The notes beneath the pieces were generated by a model. The model had not been told where the DNA came from, did no database searches, and saw only the letters and a list, made by a program, of their open reading frames with translations. Below are positions 35,975 through 45,089 of a stretch of DNA of 64,000 nucleotides, one piece after another. The DNA lies in the NCBI GenBank assembly GCA_965217095.1, contig OZ244235.1:2542001-2606000 (forward strand), written 5' to 3'. This DNA is from CAYNZV01 sp965217095. Its GTDB lineage: Bacteria > Latescibacterota > UBA2968 > UBA8231. Every line of letters begins with the position of its first letter. Positions within the stretch are counted from its first letter, which is position 1. The translations under genes and the position numbers were made by a program.

Positions 35975-37597
35975 ATGACACATTCAAGCTCACAGGTTGG
36001 ATGGAAGGCCGTAAGCAAGACGGGCGCGGTCGCCGCCGGCGGCGCGCGGGCGGTGGAGGCGGGGATCGACATTCTGGGGCGAGGCGGCAACGCGGCCGAC
36101 TCGGCGGCGGCCACTATTCTGGCCCTACAGATAACCGATCATGGCGCCTGCTGCATTGGCGGTGAGGTCCCAGTGTTGATCTACGATACCGGAAGTGGGG
36201 AGGTGAAGTCGATCAGTGGCATGGGTCGGGCGCCGTTGTCGCAGGCTGCGATCGACTGGTATATGGCGAACGGGATTCCCGGCGACGGGGATATCAAGAT
36301 GGCGCCGGTGCCATCAGTCGTTGATCTGTGCACGACATTGCTGCAGCGCTATGGCACAATGAACTTCGAGGAGGTGGTTGGGGCGACACTGGTGTTGCTG
36401 GACGAGGGCGGGGAGGACTGGCACCCCAATCTTGCCAAGACGCTGCGGCGCATGGTCGCGTCGGAGCAGCAGTCCGGTGGCGGCCGCGAGGAGAAGCTCC
36501 AGGCGGCCAGCGACCGGTTTTATGGGCGCGACGGCGCGATCGGTGACGTCGCCGACGAGATCGAGGCCTTCTGGATCGAGCGGGGTGGTTTTCTGCGCCG
36601 GGCAGACCTCGCTGCCCACGAGACGCTGATCGAGGAACCGGTGTCGGCTGAATACCGCGGGTATCAAGTGTATAAATGCGGGACGTGGACGCAGGGGCCC
36701 TATCTGTGCCAGGCGTTACGTCTGTTGGAGGGGTTCGACGTGAAGGGGATGGGGCAGTTCTCGGCGGACCACTTCCACGTCATGGCCGAGGCCGTCAAGT
36801 TGGCCATGGCCGATCGCGATGCCTACTACGGCGATCCTAACTTCGTCGATGTGCCCCTGGCGGCGTTGTTGTCGGATGCCTACACCGAGATCCGCCGGCC
36901 ACTCATCGACATGGCGAAGGCATCAATGGAGGCGCGCCCCGGCGATCCGTTGGCGACTAGGGCGCTCAGGGAAGGAGAGGCCGTCTTCAGGCCGGGGAGT
37001 GGCGGCACAACGACTTGCGTGGTCGCCGACCGCTGGGGCAACGTGGTCTCGGCGACGCCAAGTGCCAATGTCGCCCCCAAGGGGGCTGGCCAGGCCGGCG
37101 TTACCTACGGCAACCGTCTGCTCAGTCTCAATACGACCCCGGGGCACCCCAACTGCATCGCAGCCGGCAAGCGTCCGCGCATCACGCTCACGCCAACGCT
37201 GGTGATGAAAGACGATCGACCGGTGCTGGCCATCAGCGTCGCCGGCGCCGACCGCCAGGACCAGGCGGCGCTGAACCTATTGCTGGACCACATCGATTTC
37301 GGCATGCGGCCCGATCAGGCGGTGACAGCGCCGCGCTTCGCCACGACTCACCATGAGGACTCGTTCGATCCCCACCCGAATCGGCAGGAGACGTTCGGCG
37401 ACGCCGGGTCGCTGAACATCAACAACAGTGTCGATGCCGGGGTTCGAGAGGAGCTAACAGGGCGTGGACACAAAGTGACGGCTGTGGAAGGCGCGATCGC
37501 CGCTCCAGTGATGCTGCATATCGACCAGGAGAGCGGCCTGATTTCGACGGCCGGCGACCCGGCTGCGAGACGGCATGCGGCAGGGCTAAGTGACTGA
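35975..37597 (+). CDS. Gamma-glutamyltransferase family protein
   Basis: 540-residue Ntn-hydrolase precursor. The N-terminal subunit starts AAGGARAVEAGIDILGRGGN with NAADSAAATILAL. The likely cleavage/nucleophile threonine lies in GSGGTTTCVVADRWGNVVSA. The small subunit retains PRITLTPTLVMKD and ends near SGLISTAGDPAARR. It lacks a signal peptide, so it is probably cytoplasmic. The family cleaves or transfers gamma-glutamyl groups from glutathione-like compounds; some members are acylases. ATG 35975 (after GGGAGAAT) is preferred to the upstream in-frame M at 35906. It follows senB by 126 bases on the same strand; a functional link to thiol or selenol chemistry is possible but unproven. Confidence 0.88.
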   Translation: MTHSSSQVGWKAVSKTGAVAAGGARAVEAGIDILGRGGNAADSAAATILALQITDHGACCIGGEVPVLIYDTGSGEVKSISGMGRAPLSQAAIDWYMANGIPGDGDIKMAPVPSVVDLCTTLLQRYGTMNFEEVVGATLVLLDEGGEDWHPNLAKTLRRMVASEQQSGGGREEKLQAASDRFYGRDGAIGDVADEIEAFWIERGGFLRRADLAAHETLIEEPVSAEYRGYQVYKCGTWTQGPYLCQALRLLEGFDVKGMGQFSADHFHVMAEAVKLAMADRDAYYGDPNFVDVPLAALLSDAYTEIRRPLIDMAKASMEARPGDPLATRALREGEAVFRPGSGGTTTCVVADRWGNVVSATPSANVAPKGAGQAGVTYGNRLLSLNTTPGHPNCIAAGKRPRITLTPTLVMKDDRPVLAISVAGADRQDQAALNLLLDHIDFGMRPDQAVTAPRFATTHHEDSFDPHPNRQETFGDAGSLNINNSVDAGVREELTGRGHKVTAVEGAIAAPVMLHIDQESGLISTAGDPAARRHAAGLSD

Positions 37598-37616
37598 CGT
37601 TTTGCACCTCGTGCTT

Positions 37617-39023
37617 TCACTCGAACCAGTAGGAGTAGAAGCTCGCGTCCCGTAGCGCGAACCGCAGCCGCACGCTTCGACCCTTCAATACCGCAACATC
37701 GCCTTTCACCCACTCGAGCTCTGCGCGCGGCTGGTCTCCCCGCACCGCTGCTGATTCGGCTACAACCTTGCCGTTCTCGTCGAGCACCTCCGCCCGCAAT
37801 TCTCCCTGTTGGAGCTCCGAAAGTGTTTCGTCCGGCGTATCGCGGAACTTCTCCCCGTAGCGCCAGTACCAGCCATCCTTTTCGGGATAGGCGTCCGCGT
37901 TCACGAACAGCTTTGGGCCTGGCACGACAAACGGTTCGGTCGTGAGGGTCCCCACCTGTTCTCCGGCATCCATCGATACGAACCCGTCGCGACGCAGCAC
38001 CGCGAGACAGATCGCCGCACGATCGGGATCCTTTCTTTGCTGGCTTCCCTGGGATTTTATGCCGGTATAATAGAACCAGAGCTCGTCGCCTCGGACCACC
38101 GCATTGGATGGAGGCAGGTTCTTGCTCAAATCGTACGCCCCCATTCCCGGTTTCGAGCATGGAATGAACGGCTGCCGGTCTCCCAGGCGAGTCCACTCCT
38201 TCAAGTCGCGACTGCAGGTCAGCTCGATAGACGTGAAACAGACGATGCACTTCGAGTATCGTTTGCCGCGACGGAAGTAGACTGCCGGCAAACCGATGTA
38301 GATCCCCTCGTAATCGAACACACCCATGTTGTAGACGTCGACATTCCGCCAGGACCAGTCAGGATCCTCGTCGTCGGGGAGTTCCACGTCGAGGGGTGTG
38401 CCATCCGCCATATACTCGTCGACGATACCGGCGCAGCGATTCTGATCGATCTCGTCCGTCTGAAAGACGACGCCGTAGTCCTCCCAAATCTTGAAATCGC
38501 GTGTCGTAGCGATCGCTACCGACCGTCCATAGGTCCCTCCCCGCTTCGCCGTGTGAACAAAGAGTCCGTTATTCAGGCTGAGGGAGAGGTTACCTTCATC
38601 CGAACTGCGGACCGGCGCCGCACCGGGACATCGCCACCGATGTCCATCCGCCGAGAAGACGAAGCCGTCGTTCAACAGCACTCCTTTGTATCTCCGGAAG
38701 GGAATGGGGTCCAGGTCGTCCCGCACCACGTGAGCCACGTTCACACTTTGTCCGCCGGCGGGATTCCAGTGCAGCCCATCTCTGCTGTGATAAACAGTGT
38801 CGAGGCCCTCTGAATAAACCCAGAGTTTGTACTCCTCTTTGTCGGGATCCCAGGCCGGCATGCTGCGGGTTTGCAGAGAGCCACGCTCTGCTCTGATCAC
38901 CGCACCTTTTTTCGCAGGCTGATGCATGCGCCAACGTAGCTGGTCGGAAGCGGCCACACCGTGACCATCTATAAACAGCTGCCGCCGGCCGCATGTTACC
39001 GAAAAGGTCGATTCTGGCTGCAT
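37617..39023 (-). CDS. Glycosidase-like propeller protein, homologous to the gene at 63195
   Basis: 468-residue protein without obvious signal peptide, beginning at ATG 39023. Short repeats of the type W-x-x-D-x-x-x-x-LW and YHSRDGLHW occur at the start, with YNMGVFDYEGIYIGLPAVYF in the middle. A C-terminal beta-sandwich-like tail follows (AELEWVKGDVAVLKGRSVRL). The composition suggests a five-bladed propeller as in GH32/43/117-like families, but catalytic residues cannot be assigned. It shares order and motifs with the partial gene at 63195 (QLFID/QLFVD, YNMxVxxYxGxYIGxP), so the genome holds at least two paralogues. It is convergent with the gamma-glutamyltransferase gene and divergent from the amidohydrolase at 39232. 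Confidence 0.6.
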   Translation of the reverse strand: MQPESTFSVTCGRRQLFIDGHGVAASDQLRWRMHQPAKKGAVIRAERGSLQTRSMPAWDPDKEEYKLWVYSEGLDTVYHSRDGLHWNPAGGQSVNVAHVVRDDLDPIPFRRYKGVLLNDGFVFSADGHRWRCPGAAPVRSSDEGNLSLSLNNGLFVHTAKRGGTYGRSVAIATTRDFKIWEDYGVVFQTDEIDQNRCAGIVDEYMADGTPLDVELPDDEDPDWSWRNVDVYNMGVFDYEGIYIGLPAVYFRRGKRYSKCIVCFTSIELTCSRDLKEWTRLGDRQPFIPCSKPGMGAYDLSKNLPPSNAVVRGDELWFYYTGIKSQGSQQRKDPDRAAICLAVLRRDGFVSMDAGEQVGTLTTEPFVVPGPKLFVNADAYPEKDGWYWRYGEKFRDTPDETLSELQQGELRAEVLDENGKVVAESAAVRGDQPRAELEWVKGDVAVLKGRSVRLRFALRDASFYSYWFE

Positions 39024-39231
39024 AGGTCCTCAGTTATTCGTTAGATGCGCCCCAAGATAGCCGCTGGCTTCGGACCCGGCAAAATCAGCCATCCACAACG
39101 CCCGCCTCAGCTGACTGCGACGAGAAATGGACGTTCGTCTTCCCTGGGACTATTTTCGGTGCGTGATTTCCAACAAAGTTTCGAACGGATCGTTGGTTGC
39201 GATTTAACATCCCCCTTTTTATAAGCTGACT

Positions 39232-40755
39232 ATGATCGCCGTCGATTTCGTTACCGACTTCAGCCCCAACACGATCGCGGAACCGAACACCTCCGTCGAT
39301 GAATTGCTGGGCGAGTTGGAGACACACAGGACTACGATCGCCCTCACCACCTCTCGGCGAGGTCTGAAGAACCAGGTCAACAGCGAGTCGATCGTCGAGA
39401 CCCTGGAAGAGACGGCCCAACACGACCGGTTGCTGCCGGTGGGGACCCTGGATCCACGCCGCTACGTGGGATGGAGAGCGGATCTGGATGTGAGCGCACA
39501 GGGTGGTTGCGTTGCCATCCGTTTTGCGCCTGGTAATCAGAACTGGTCGCCGGACACATTGCTCTTTGAGCAGATGTTGGAAGCAATAGGCGCCCTGGGA
39601 CTTCCCGCCGTCGTCGATTTTAACGGGGCCGGGCCAGAATCCGAGGCTTGGATTCGCCGCATCGGCGAAATCTCCGCGCGCCACGTTGTCGCCGTTGTCT
39701 TGAACGAGGTTGCCTACCAGTATACAGGCGAACTGCTTACGGTGATGCACCGTTTTCCAACGGTGCATGCGGGCATCCGCCGGTTGACGTTGGCCGGCAG
39801 TTTGGAGCTCGCCCTGTCGGAGGGATTGGTAGATCGCTTTCTGTTCGCCAGCAACGCACCCAGGTATTCCGTGCGGGGGTTGCTTTTTCAGGTGCTAGGG
39901 GCGTCCATTCCCGAGAGTGCGAAACAGGCGATTCTGGCAAACAACGCCCTTCGACTCCTGAATCTGAAGGCCGCGCAGCTGCCCGTTTCGGCCCTTCAAA
40001 TCGACGATCAGCTCGATCTACCGGCGAAACCAATCATAGATGTTCACGCCCACGTTTCCGGGTTCTTTCTGCCGCAACCGATCGATGGATTCGATCGCTC
40101 GACCGTTCCTGAGATGTCGGCGAAGTGCAACATCGAGGTGACCATCGTCTCCTCCTACCACGCCATCGATTACGATATGGCCGTCGGCAACGCCCAGACC
40201 GCTGGCTTCCTCGAACGTTACCCCAATCTGCGCGGCTACGTGGTGTGCGATGCGCGAGACATTCCCGGTTCGGTCTCGCAAATGGAACAGTATTTCGCCG
40301 ATCCTCGTTTTGTAGGTGTAAAGCTGTACTGTCCATTCGCGGGGCCCATGTCCGATCTTGGCATGCAGGAGCTGTTGGACGAGGTCGATCGCTTCGGCCG
40401 GCCGGTCAAGATTCATACGGATGCCGCGCCCTATGCCGGGCTCAGAAAAGCAGCCGAGCGTCTTCCCAATCTGATTTTCATCAAGGCCCACGGCGATGAT
40501 CGGGAGGGAGCCCGCAAGGTCTCCGACCTCCCCAATATCTATTTCGAGTTCTGCAGCAGTGGACTTACGGCGGGAAGGATACGGCGCTCCACGGAGGTTC
40601 TTGGTCCGCAGCGTATCCTGTTTGGAACCGACCAGCAGATCTTCGCACCCTGGTATCAATTGGGGATCTATATGGATGCCATTACCGATCCGGTTGAGGC
40701 CGAGCTGGTGTACCGGACCAATCCAAGACGTATCTTCGATCTCAACCTGGAATGA
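39232..40755 (+). CDS. Tandem amidohydrolase: degenerate N-domain fused to active-type C-domain
   Basis: 507-residue protein made of two amidohydrolase-2 (TIM-barrel metal-hydrolase) halves. The C-terminal half (about 264-507) starts PIIDVHAHVSG with the metal-binding HxH at about 272/274. It continues YVVCDARD, GVKLYCPF, KIHTDAAPYAG, IKAHGDD and RILFGTDQQIF. The N-terminal half (about 1-250) follows the same plan (AVDFVTDFSPN, LLPVGTLDPRRYVG, RFLFASNAPRY), but the HxH and the Asp of FGTD are replaced. It is therefore probably a non-catalytic partner domain. It is first in a run with two Gfo/Idh oxidoreductases and an aminotransferase. Substrate is unknown. The start is ATG 39232. Confidence 0.8.
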   Translation: MIAVDFVTDFSPNTIAEPNTSVDELLGELETHRTTIALTTSRRGLKNQVNSESIVETLEETAQHDRLLPVGTLDPRRYVGWRADLDVSAQGGCVAIRFAPGNQNWSPDTLLFEQMLEAIGALGLPAVVDFNGAGPESEAWIRRIGEISARHVVAVVLNEVAYQYTGELLTVMHRFPTVHAGIRRLTLAGSLELALSEGLVDRFLFASNAPRYSVRGLLFQVLGASIPESAKQAILANNALRLLNLKAAQLPVSALQIDDQLDLPAKPIIDVHAHVSGFFLPQPIDGFDRSTVPEMSAKCNIEVTIVSSYHAIDYDMAVGNAQTAGFLERYPNLRGYVVCDARDIPGSVSQMEQYFADPRFVGVKLYCPFAGPMSDLGMQELLDEVDRFGRPVKIHTDAAPYAGLRKAAERLPNLIFIKAHGDDREGARKVSDLPNIYFEFCSSGLTAGRIRRSTEVLGPQRILFGTDQQIFAPWYQLGIYMDAITDPVEAELVYRTNPRRIFDLNLE

Positions 40756-40780
40756 GCAACGCAGACAGGAGGAAAGAACC

Positions 40781-41824
40781 GTGAGTGATTCGAACTACCG
40801 CGCCGGCATCGTCGGCTGCGGATTCATTGGAGCCGCCGACCAGGTCTCGGGAACCGCCATTGGGCAACAGGTCGAAAACCTGGATGGCACCCACTTCAGT
40901 TCACTTTCCGGGCACCCGAAGGTCGACCTCGTAGCGGGCAGCAGTCGCGATTCAGGACGGCGGGAACGTTTCAAAGAACGGGCCGGGGCCCGAGTCTACG
41001 ACGACTGGCGGAAGATGTTGGAGGAGGAGGATCTCGACATCGTCAGTGTGGCCACCTATGCCCCCTCCCATGCGGAGATAACCATAGGCTGCGCCGAGAA
41101 GGGTGTGCGCGCCGTTTTCTGCGAGAAACCGATCGCCAACATCGCCAGTGACGCTGACGCCATGCTTGATGCGTGCGAGAAGAGCGGCACGCTGCTGGCA
41201 ATCAACCATAACCGCCGCTACAATCCCAACGGGAACTTGACTCGCGAGCGCATCTCCGGCGGCGATCTGGGCGACCTGACCTCCATTTCGATGATATGGC
41301 CTTCAGGCCGCACCGGCGGCGTAGGTACCCACCTCATCGACGCCATGTGTATGTACGTCGGACAGAAGGTGGCGGCGGTCTCGGGCACGCTGGATTTCGC
41401 TGGCAAACCGGATTGCCGTGGCCCTGCCTTCAAGGACTACGGTTCATGCAGCATTCTGCGTATGCACAGCGGCCTCTTGGTTACCGTAGATGCCGCCGAC
41501 TACTCGGTGGTGCCGCCGCAGATCTGCATCAATGGAACGAAGGGCAGGGCGATTACTGGCGGCGACGACGTGGAATTCGAGTTCTGGGATGGTCGCCGCG
41601 ATCGGTTACCCTCCCAGAAGGGGGAGAAGAACTCCATGGATCGGGCGATGGCGGCGATTGTCGACCACCTGGAAAACGGCACCGAATTTCCCTACCCGGC
41701 AGTGGAGTCCGTAAACGTTCTCGAGGCGATCGTGGCTATCCACCTTTCCCACGATCAGAACAGTGCCTGGGTCGAGTTGCCGCTGTCGGGCGCCGATCGC
41801 CAGCGCGAGGTGCTGTGTGCTTGA
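40781..41824 (+). CDS. Gfo/Idh/MocA oxidoreductase 1
   Basis: 347-residue NAD(P)-dependent dehydrogenase. A Rossmann start RAGIVGCGFIGAADQ is followed by VFCEKPIANIASDADAM with the typical EKP, a C-terminal substrate domain with GRTGGVGTHLIDAMCMYVGQ, and AVESVNVLEAIVAIHLS. The GTG at 40781 follows ACAGGAGGAAAG. It is preferred because the conserved fold starts within ten residues; an upstream in-frame extension overlaps the amidohydrolase. The 25-bp gap to the preceding gene and the same-strand neighbours indicate an operon acting on a sugar or cyclitol; substrate unknown. Confidence 0.9.
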   Translation: MSDSNYRAGIVGCGFIGAADQVSGTAIGQQVENLDGTHFSSLSGHPKVDLVAGSSRDSGRRERFKERAGARVYDDWRKMLEEEDLDIVSVATYAPSHAEITIGCAEKGVRAVFCEKPIANIASDADAMLDACEKSGTLLAINHNRRYNPNGNLTRERISGGDLGDLTSISMIWPSGRTGGVGTHLIDAMCMYVGQKVAAVSGTLDFAGKPDCRGPAFKDYGSCSILRMHSGLLVTVDAADYSVVPPQICINGTKGRAITGGDDVEFEFWDGRRDRLPSQKGEKNSMDRAMAAIVDHLENGTEFPYPAVESVNVLEAIVAIHLSHDQNSAWVELPLSGADRQREVLCA

Positions 41825-41898
41825 ATCGCCGCGTCGCACCGGTATCATCGGCGAACTGATGACGGAGCATTCCGCGAGATCGGGATGGAGCGCTTGAA

Positions 41899-42995
41899 GT
41901 GACCGGCCCCACGTTGAAGACGGCTATGGTCGGCATGCGCCATGGGCACATGGGCAAGGTGGGTCCCGAACATGTCGGTTACATCGGAACCTTCCGGCAA
42001 CTGGAAGGGGTTCAGATCGTCGCCTACTGCGAAGACACCGACCCTTCCCTGCTGGAACCGGTGGTGCAGTTCGACCCCGGGGCGCGCACCTACACCTCCG
42101 TCGACGACCTGATCCGCGACGAAGAGTTCGAGCTGGCAGTGGTCGTGCTACCGGCCGCGGAGATTCCGGCCATCGCCATCAAGCTGGCCGAGGCTGGGAA
42201 ACATATGTATCTGGAAAAGCAGTTCGCCCGGCGTTCGCCGGAGTTAGCGGAATTGGCAAGGGCAGTGCGCCGAAACGGGGTCGTGGCCATGCCGGGATAC
42301 CCTCACCGCTTCAATCCGGTCTGCCGCGAGCTCAAACAACTGATCGATGATGACCTCTTGGGACGTCCGCTCGATATCGAGGTGCGTCTGGTAACCTCGC
42401 AGGTGCGTCCCGGGCTGCGCGATCCGCAGAGCTTTCTATTCACCGACGCCGGGGAAGGCGGCGGTGTTCTGCACATGCTTGGCTGCCACTACCTCGAGGT
42501 GATGCGTTACCTGATGGGATGCGAAATCAAGTCGGTACAGGCGATGACCGGTCGTCCGGTCGGTTTTATCGACGAACCGCTGGAAGATGTTGCGCTGGTA
42601 ACCATGGAGTACGAAAACGGTGCCTATGGCACGATGCATGCCGGTTACCTGCAGGCCGCAAGAGGTGAGTACGACCAGACCCTGGTGTTTCGCGGCAGTG
42701 AAGGCGAAGCCCATTGGACCCCCATTGGCGGGCCGGCGTTGATGGTGAAGAGCACCCGGGACACCTGGAAGGACGCTCCTGAACGCACGATCCATCACCG
42801 GCTCGAGCCGGGACCGGCTGGTTACGCCAGTTCGAAATGAATGTTTGTTGGATGCAGGAGTTTATCACCTGCGCCCGCGAAAAGAAAGAGACAGAGCTAA
42901 CCATGGAAGACGCGTTACGGGTTCTGCAATCGATCGACGCCATCTACGAATCGGCCAATACGGGCCAGCGTATCACGGTCGACTATTCATTCTAA
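41899..42995 (+). pseudogene. Gfo/Idh/MocA oxidoreductase 2, C-terminal frameshift
   Basis: NAD(P)-dependent dehydrogenase of about 365 residues if repaired. GTG 41899 leads to TAMVGMRHGHMGKVGPEH, then YLEKQFARRSPELAELA and GEGGGVLHMLGCHYLEVMRYL. The frame ends at TGA 42838-42840 after PAGYASSK. The next frame continues with exactly the family's C-terminal pattern: MQEFITCAREKKETELTMED then ALRVLQSIDAIYESANTGQRI, to a stop at 42995. The switch point TCGAAATGA would need a -1 change. It could be a sequencing error, a real mutation that removes the C-terminal helices, or less likely programmed slippage. It sits between the first oxidoreductase and the aminotransferase. Confidence 0.8.
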
Positions 42996-43021
42996 GTATC
43001 AACAATCTGGGAGGAGAACCA

Positions 43022-44269
43022 ATGGCATCACCCCTTGCAATCGACGGCGGAACCCCGGTGCGCCCCGAACCCTTCGACGGTCCGAATCACGACTTCGGCG
43101 ATGCCGATATCGAGGCCGTGGCCGAGGTTCTGCGCGCCGAATTCAAAACCAATAAGCGGGATGAATTCGAGCACGCGTACGCCGAGCGGCACGGCGCCCA
43201 GTACGGCGTCACGACCAACTCGGGAACATCCTCCCTCCACACCTGCGTCGCCGCCATCAACCCCGACCCGGGTGACGAGATCATCGTTACCCCCTGGACC
43301 TCGGGAGGCAGCATCATCGGGCTGTTATTTCAAAACTGCGTACCGGTATTCGCCGACGTCGACGACACCTATAACATCGACCCCAAAGATGTGGAGGCGA
43401 AGATCACCGACCGCACCCGGGCTATCATTGCCGTCCATCTCTTCGGCAACCCCTGCGACATGGACGGTCTGCGGGATGTGGCCAAACGTCACAAACTCTT
43501 CCTCATCGAGGACTGTTGCCAAGCCCATCTTGCCGAGTTTAACGGCAAGCGGGTCGGTTCCTTGGGAGATATTGCCGGATTCAGTTTCGGCGGCAAACAC
43601 CTATCCGCCGCCGGCGGTGGCATGGTTATGACCAACAACAAAGCACTGTGGGAACGTGCCATCCTGTTTCGGGACATGGCCCTGCCGCGTGACAACGGCC
43701 CGCTCGAAGGCAAGGATTACGCCAACTATTTCCTGGCCCTCAACTACAAGATCAACGAGATGATGTGTGCCCTGCTGCTGACGCAGATGGAGAAGGTGGA
43801 AGGGTATGTCGAGCGCAAAATCCGCGCCGCCAACTTCATCATGGATGGAGTCGCCGATCTGCCGGAGATTCAACGTCAGAAGATTCGCCCTGGAGACCGC
43901 CACACACATTGGGTGCTCGGTTTCACCGTCGACACCGATGCCCTGGGTATCAGCGCCTTTGATTTTGCCGATGCGGTGACAGCTGAGGGGGTGCCGTTTG
44001 GCGGTCCCTTCATCGGCAGTGGGCGTTTTGGACCGCTCTACAAGAATCCGTTTCTCGCCGGGCCGAAGATGTATGGCAAGTCCCACTTCCCTTTCGATTT
44101 CAATCGGCAGGAGACTGTGGACTACACCAAAGCCTGGTGTCCCTACGGCGAGGCACTAATGGGTCGCAGCATAGCCATGCAGATGCGGCCGAGTTTCACC
44201 GACAAGGACCTGGACGATGCGGTTGCGGCCCTCCGCAAGGTGGCGCTGCATTACAGGGAGTCCAAATGA
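43022..44269 (+). CDS. DegT/DnrJ/EryC1-family PLP aminotransferase
   Basis: 415-residue sugar- or cyclitol-type aminotransferase. SNPS-like early region is YGVTTNSGTSSLHTCVAAI. LIEDCCQAHLAEFNGKRVG carries the PLP-contacting Asp. The internal aldimine lysine is in GFSFGGKHLSAAGGGMVMTNN. The C-terminal half has NYKINEMMCALLLTQM. The ATG at 43022 follows GGGAGGAGAACC and begins MASPLAIDGGTPVRPEPF, a typical family start. Together with the two Gfo/Idh oxidoreductases this suggests oxidation of a hydroxyl to a ketone followed by transamination. The stop overlaps the SCO1 start (ATGA). Confidence 0.93.
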   Translation: MASPLAIDGGTPVRPEPFDGPNHDFGDADIEAVAEVLRAEFKTNKRDEFEHAYAERHGAQYGVTTNSGTSSLHTCVAAINPDPGDEIIVTPWTSGGSIIGLLFQNCVPVFADVDDTYNIDPKDVEAKITDRTRAIIAVHLFGNPCDMDGLRDVAKRHKLFLIEDCCQAHLAEFNGKRVGSLGDIAGFSFGGKHLSAAGGGMVMTNNKALWERAILFRDMALPRDNGPLEGKDYANYFLALNYKINEMMCALLLTQMEKVEGYVERKIRAANFIMDGVADLPEIQRQKIRPGDRHTHWVLGFTVDTDALGISAFDFADAVTAEGVPFGGPFIGSGRFGPLYKNPFLAGPKMYGKSHFPFDFNRQETVDYTKAWCPYGEALMGRSIAMQMRPSFTDKDLDDAVAALRKVALHYRESK

Positions 44270-45072
44270 GTGACATCCCGAAAAACACGCCTCCGCTCGT
44301 TGGACTTCAAAGCCGAACGGCAGCGACTGCCTGTAGTTGTGGGCGCGTCAGGCTATGGCTGGCTTCAGCAGGCGGTCGGTCACGGTCCATTTTTCGAACG
44401 GCAACCCGCGTGCTGCTGACCGCCGGATCGCTGTGCTTCGGTTGCGGAGATTCCCAACCCGGGCAGGATGTGAGAATTGGCGAGGCGGGAAGGTCTGGGG
44501 AAGTGGCGGGAAGCGACGCGTCGGCCAATCCACCCATTCTCGGCACCGTACCGCCGTTCTCGCTGACCAACGAGGATGGATTCACTATCGACAACGATCG
44601 TTTGGGGAAGCGCGTTTGGGTCGCGTCGTTTATTTTCACCCGCTGTCCGGCTACCTGCCCACGGCTGACCATTGCATTCGCAGAGCTGCAGAAAACGTTT
44701 AAGAATGAACCCGACTTTGAAGATGGCCGTCTGGTCAGCATCACCGTCGATCCGACCCACGATACCCCCGAGGTCCTCCGCAGGTATGCCAACAATTTCG
44801 GCGCCGACCGCCTGAAGTGGACCTTTCTCACCGGCGACCGGGAAGCTATCTGGTCGCTGGCGAAGGAGGGGTTCAAGCTGACTGTAAGCGAGACTCCGGA
44901 CTCAGAAATGGTGATCGCCCACAGCCAGCATTTCGTGCTCGTCGACCGGCTCGGTCGCATCCGCGGGTACTACGACGGTCTGGATGACGAAGCGATCCAG
45001 CGGTTGAAGCGGGATTTCGTCGTGGTTAAGGACGACCCGGGCTGGCCGCCCGCCGAAGAACCGCCGCAATAA
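44266..45072 (+). CDS. SCO1/SenC-type thioredoxin-fold copper protein
   Basis: 268-residue protein with an N-terminal hydrophobic segment (about 47-60, possible lipobox ending CFGC) that exports the domain. The SCO fold follows: FIFTRCPATCPRLT, with Cys127 and Cys131 as copper ligands, SITVDPTHDTPEVLR, and the third ligand His219 in IAHSQHFVLVDRLGRIRG. SCO proteins deliver copper to cytochrome oxidase or act as periplasmic reductants. The name SenC for this family is historical and unrelated to selenoneine SenC. It starts at ATG 44266, overlapping the aminotransferase stop by four bases, so it is translationally coupled. It is followed 17 bp later by the flavin/Fe-S membrane protein. Confidence 0.9.
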   Translation: MSDIPKNTPPLVGLQSRTAATACSCGRVRLWLASAGGRSRSIFRTATRVLLTAGSLCFGCGDSQPGQDVRIGEAGRSGEVAGSDASANPPILGTVPPFSLTNEDGFTIDNDRLGKRVWVASFIFTRCPATCPRLTIAFAELQKTFKNEPDFEDGRLVSITVDPTHDTPEVLRRYANNFGADRLKWTFLTGDREAIWSLAKEGFKLTVSETPDSEMVIAHSQHFVLVDRLGRIRGYYDGLDDEAIQRLKRDFVVVKDDPGWPPAEEPPQ

Positions 45073-45089
45073 CCTCAGCATCTAAGGGT

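Noticed and set aside
37809..38813. 334-codon plus-strand open frame
   Set aside because: Antisense shadow of the propeller glycosidase-like gene.
42838..42840. Programmed -1 frameshift
   Set aside because: No classic slippery heptamer or downstream pseudoknot is evident, so error or mutation is simpler.
42837..42995. Separate small gene starting at the ATG overlapping the stop
   Set aside because: Its sequence matches the C-terminal end of the Gfo/Idh family, so it is the tail of the preceding gene.
44266..45072. Selenoneine SenC because of the family name SenC
   Set aside because: The CPATC motif and SCO fold identify a copper-chaperone-like SCO1 protein. The selenoneine SenC is a selenophosphate synthetase with a different fold.
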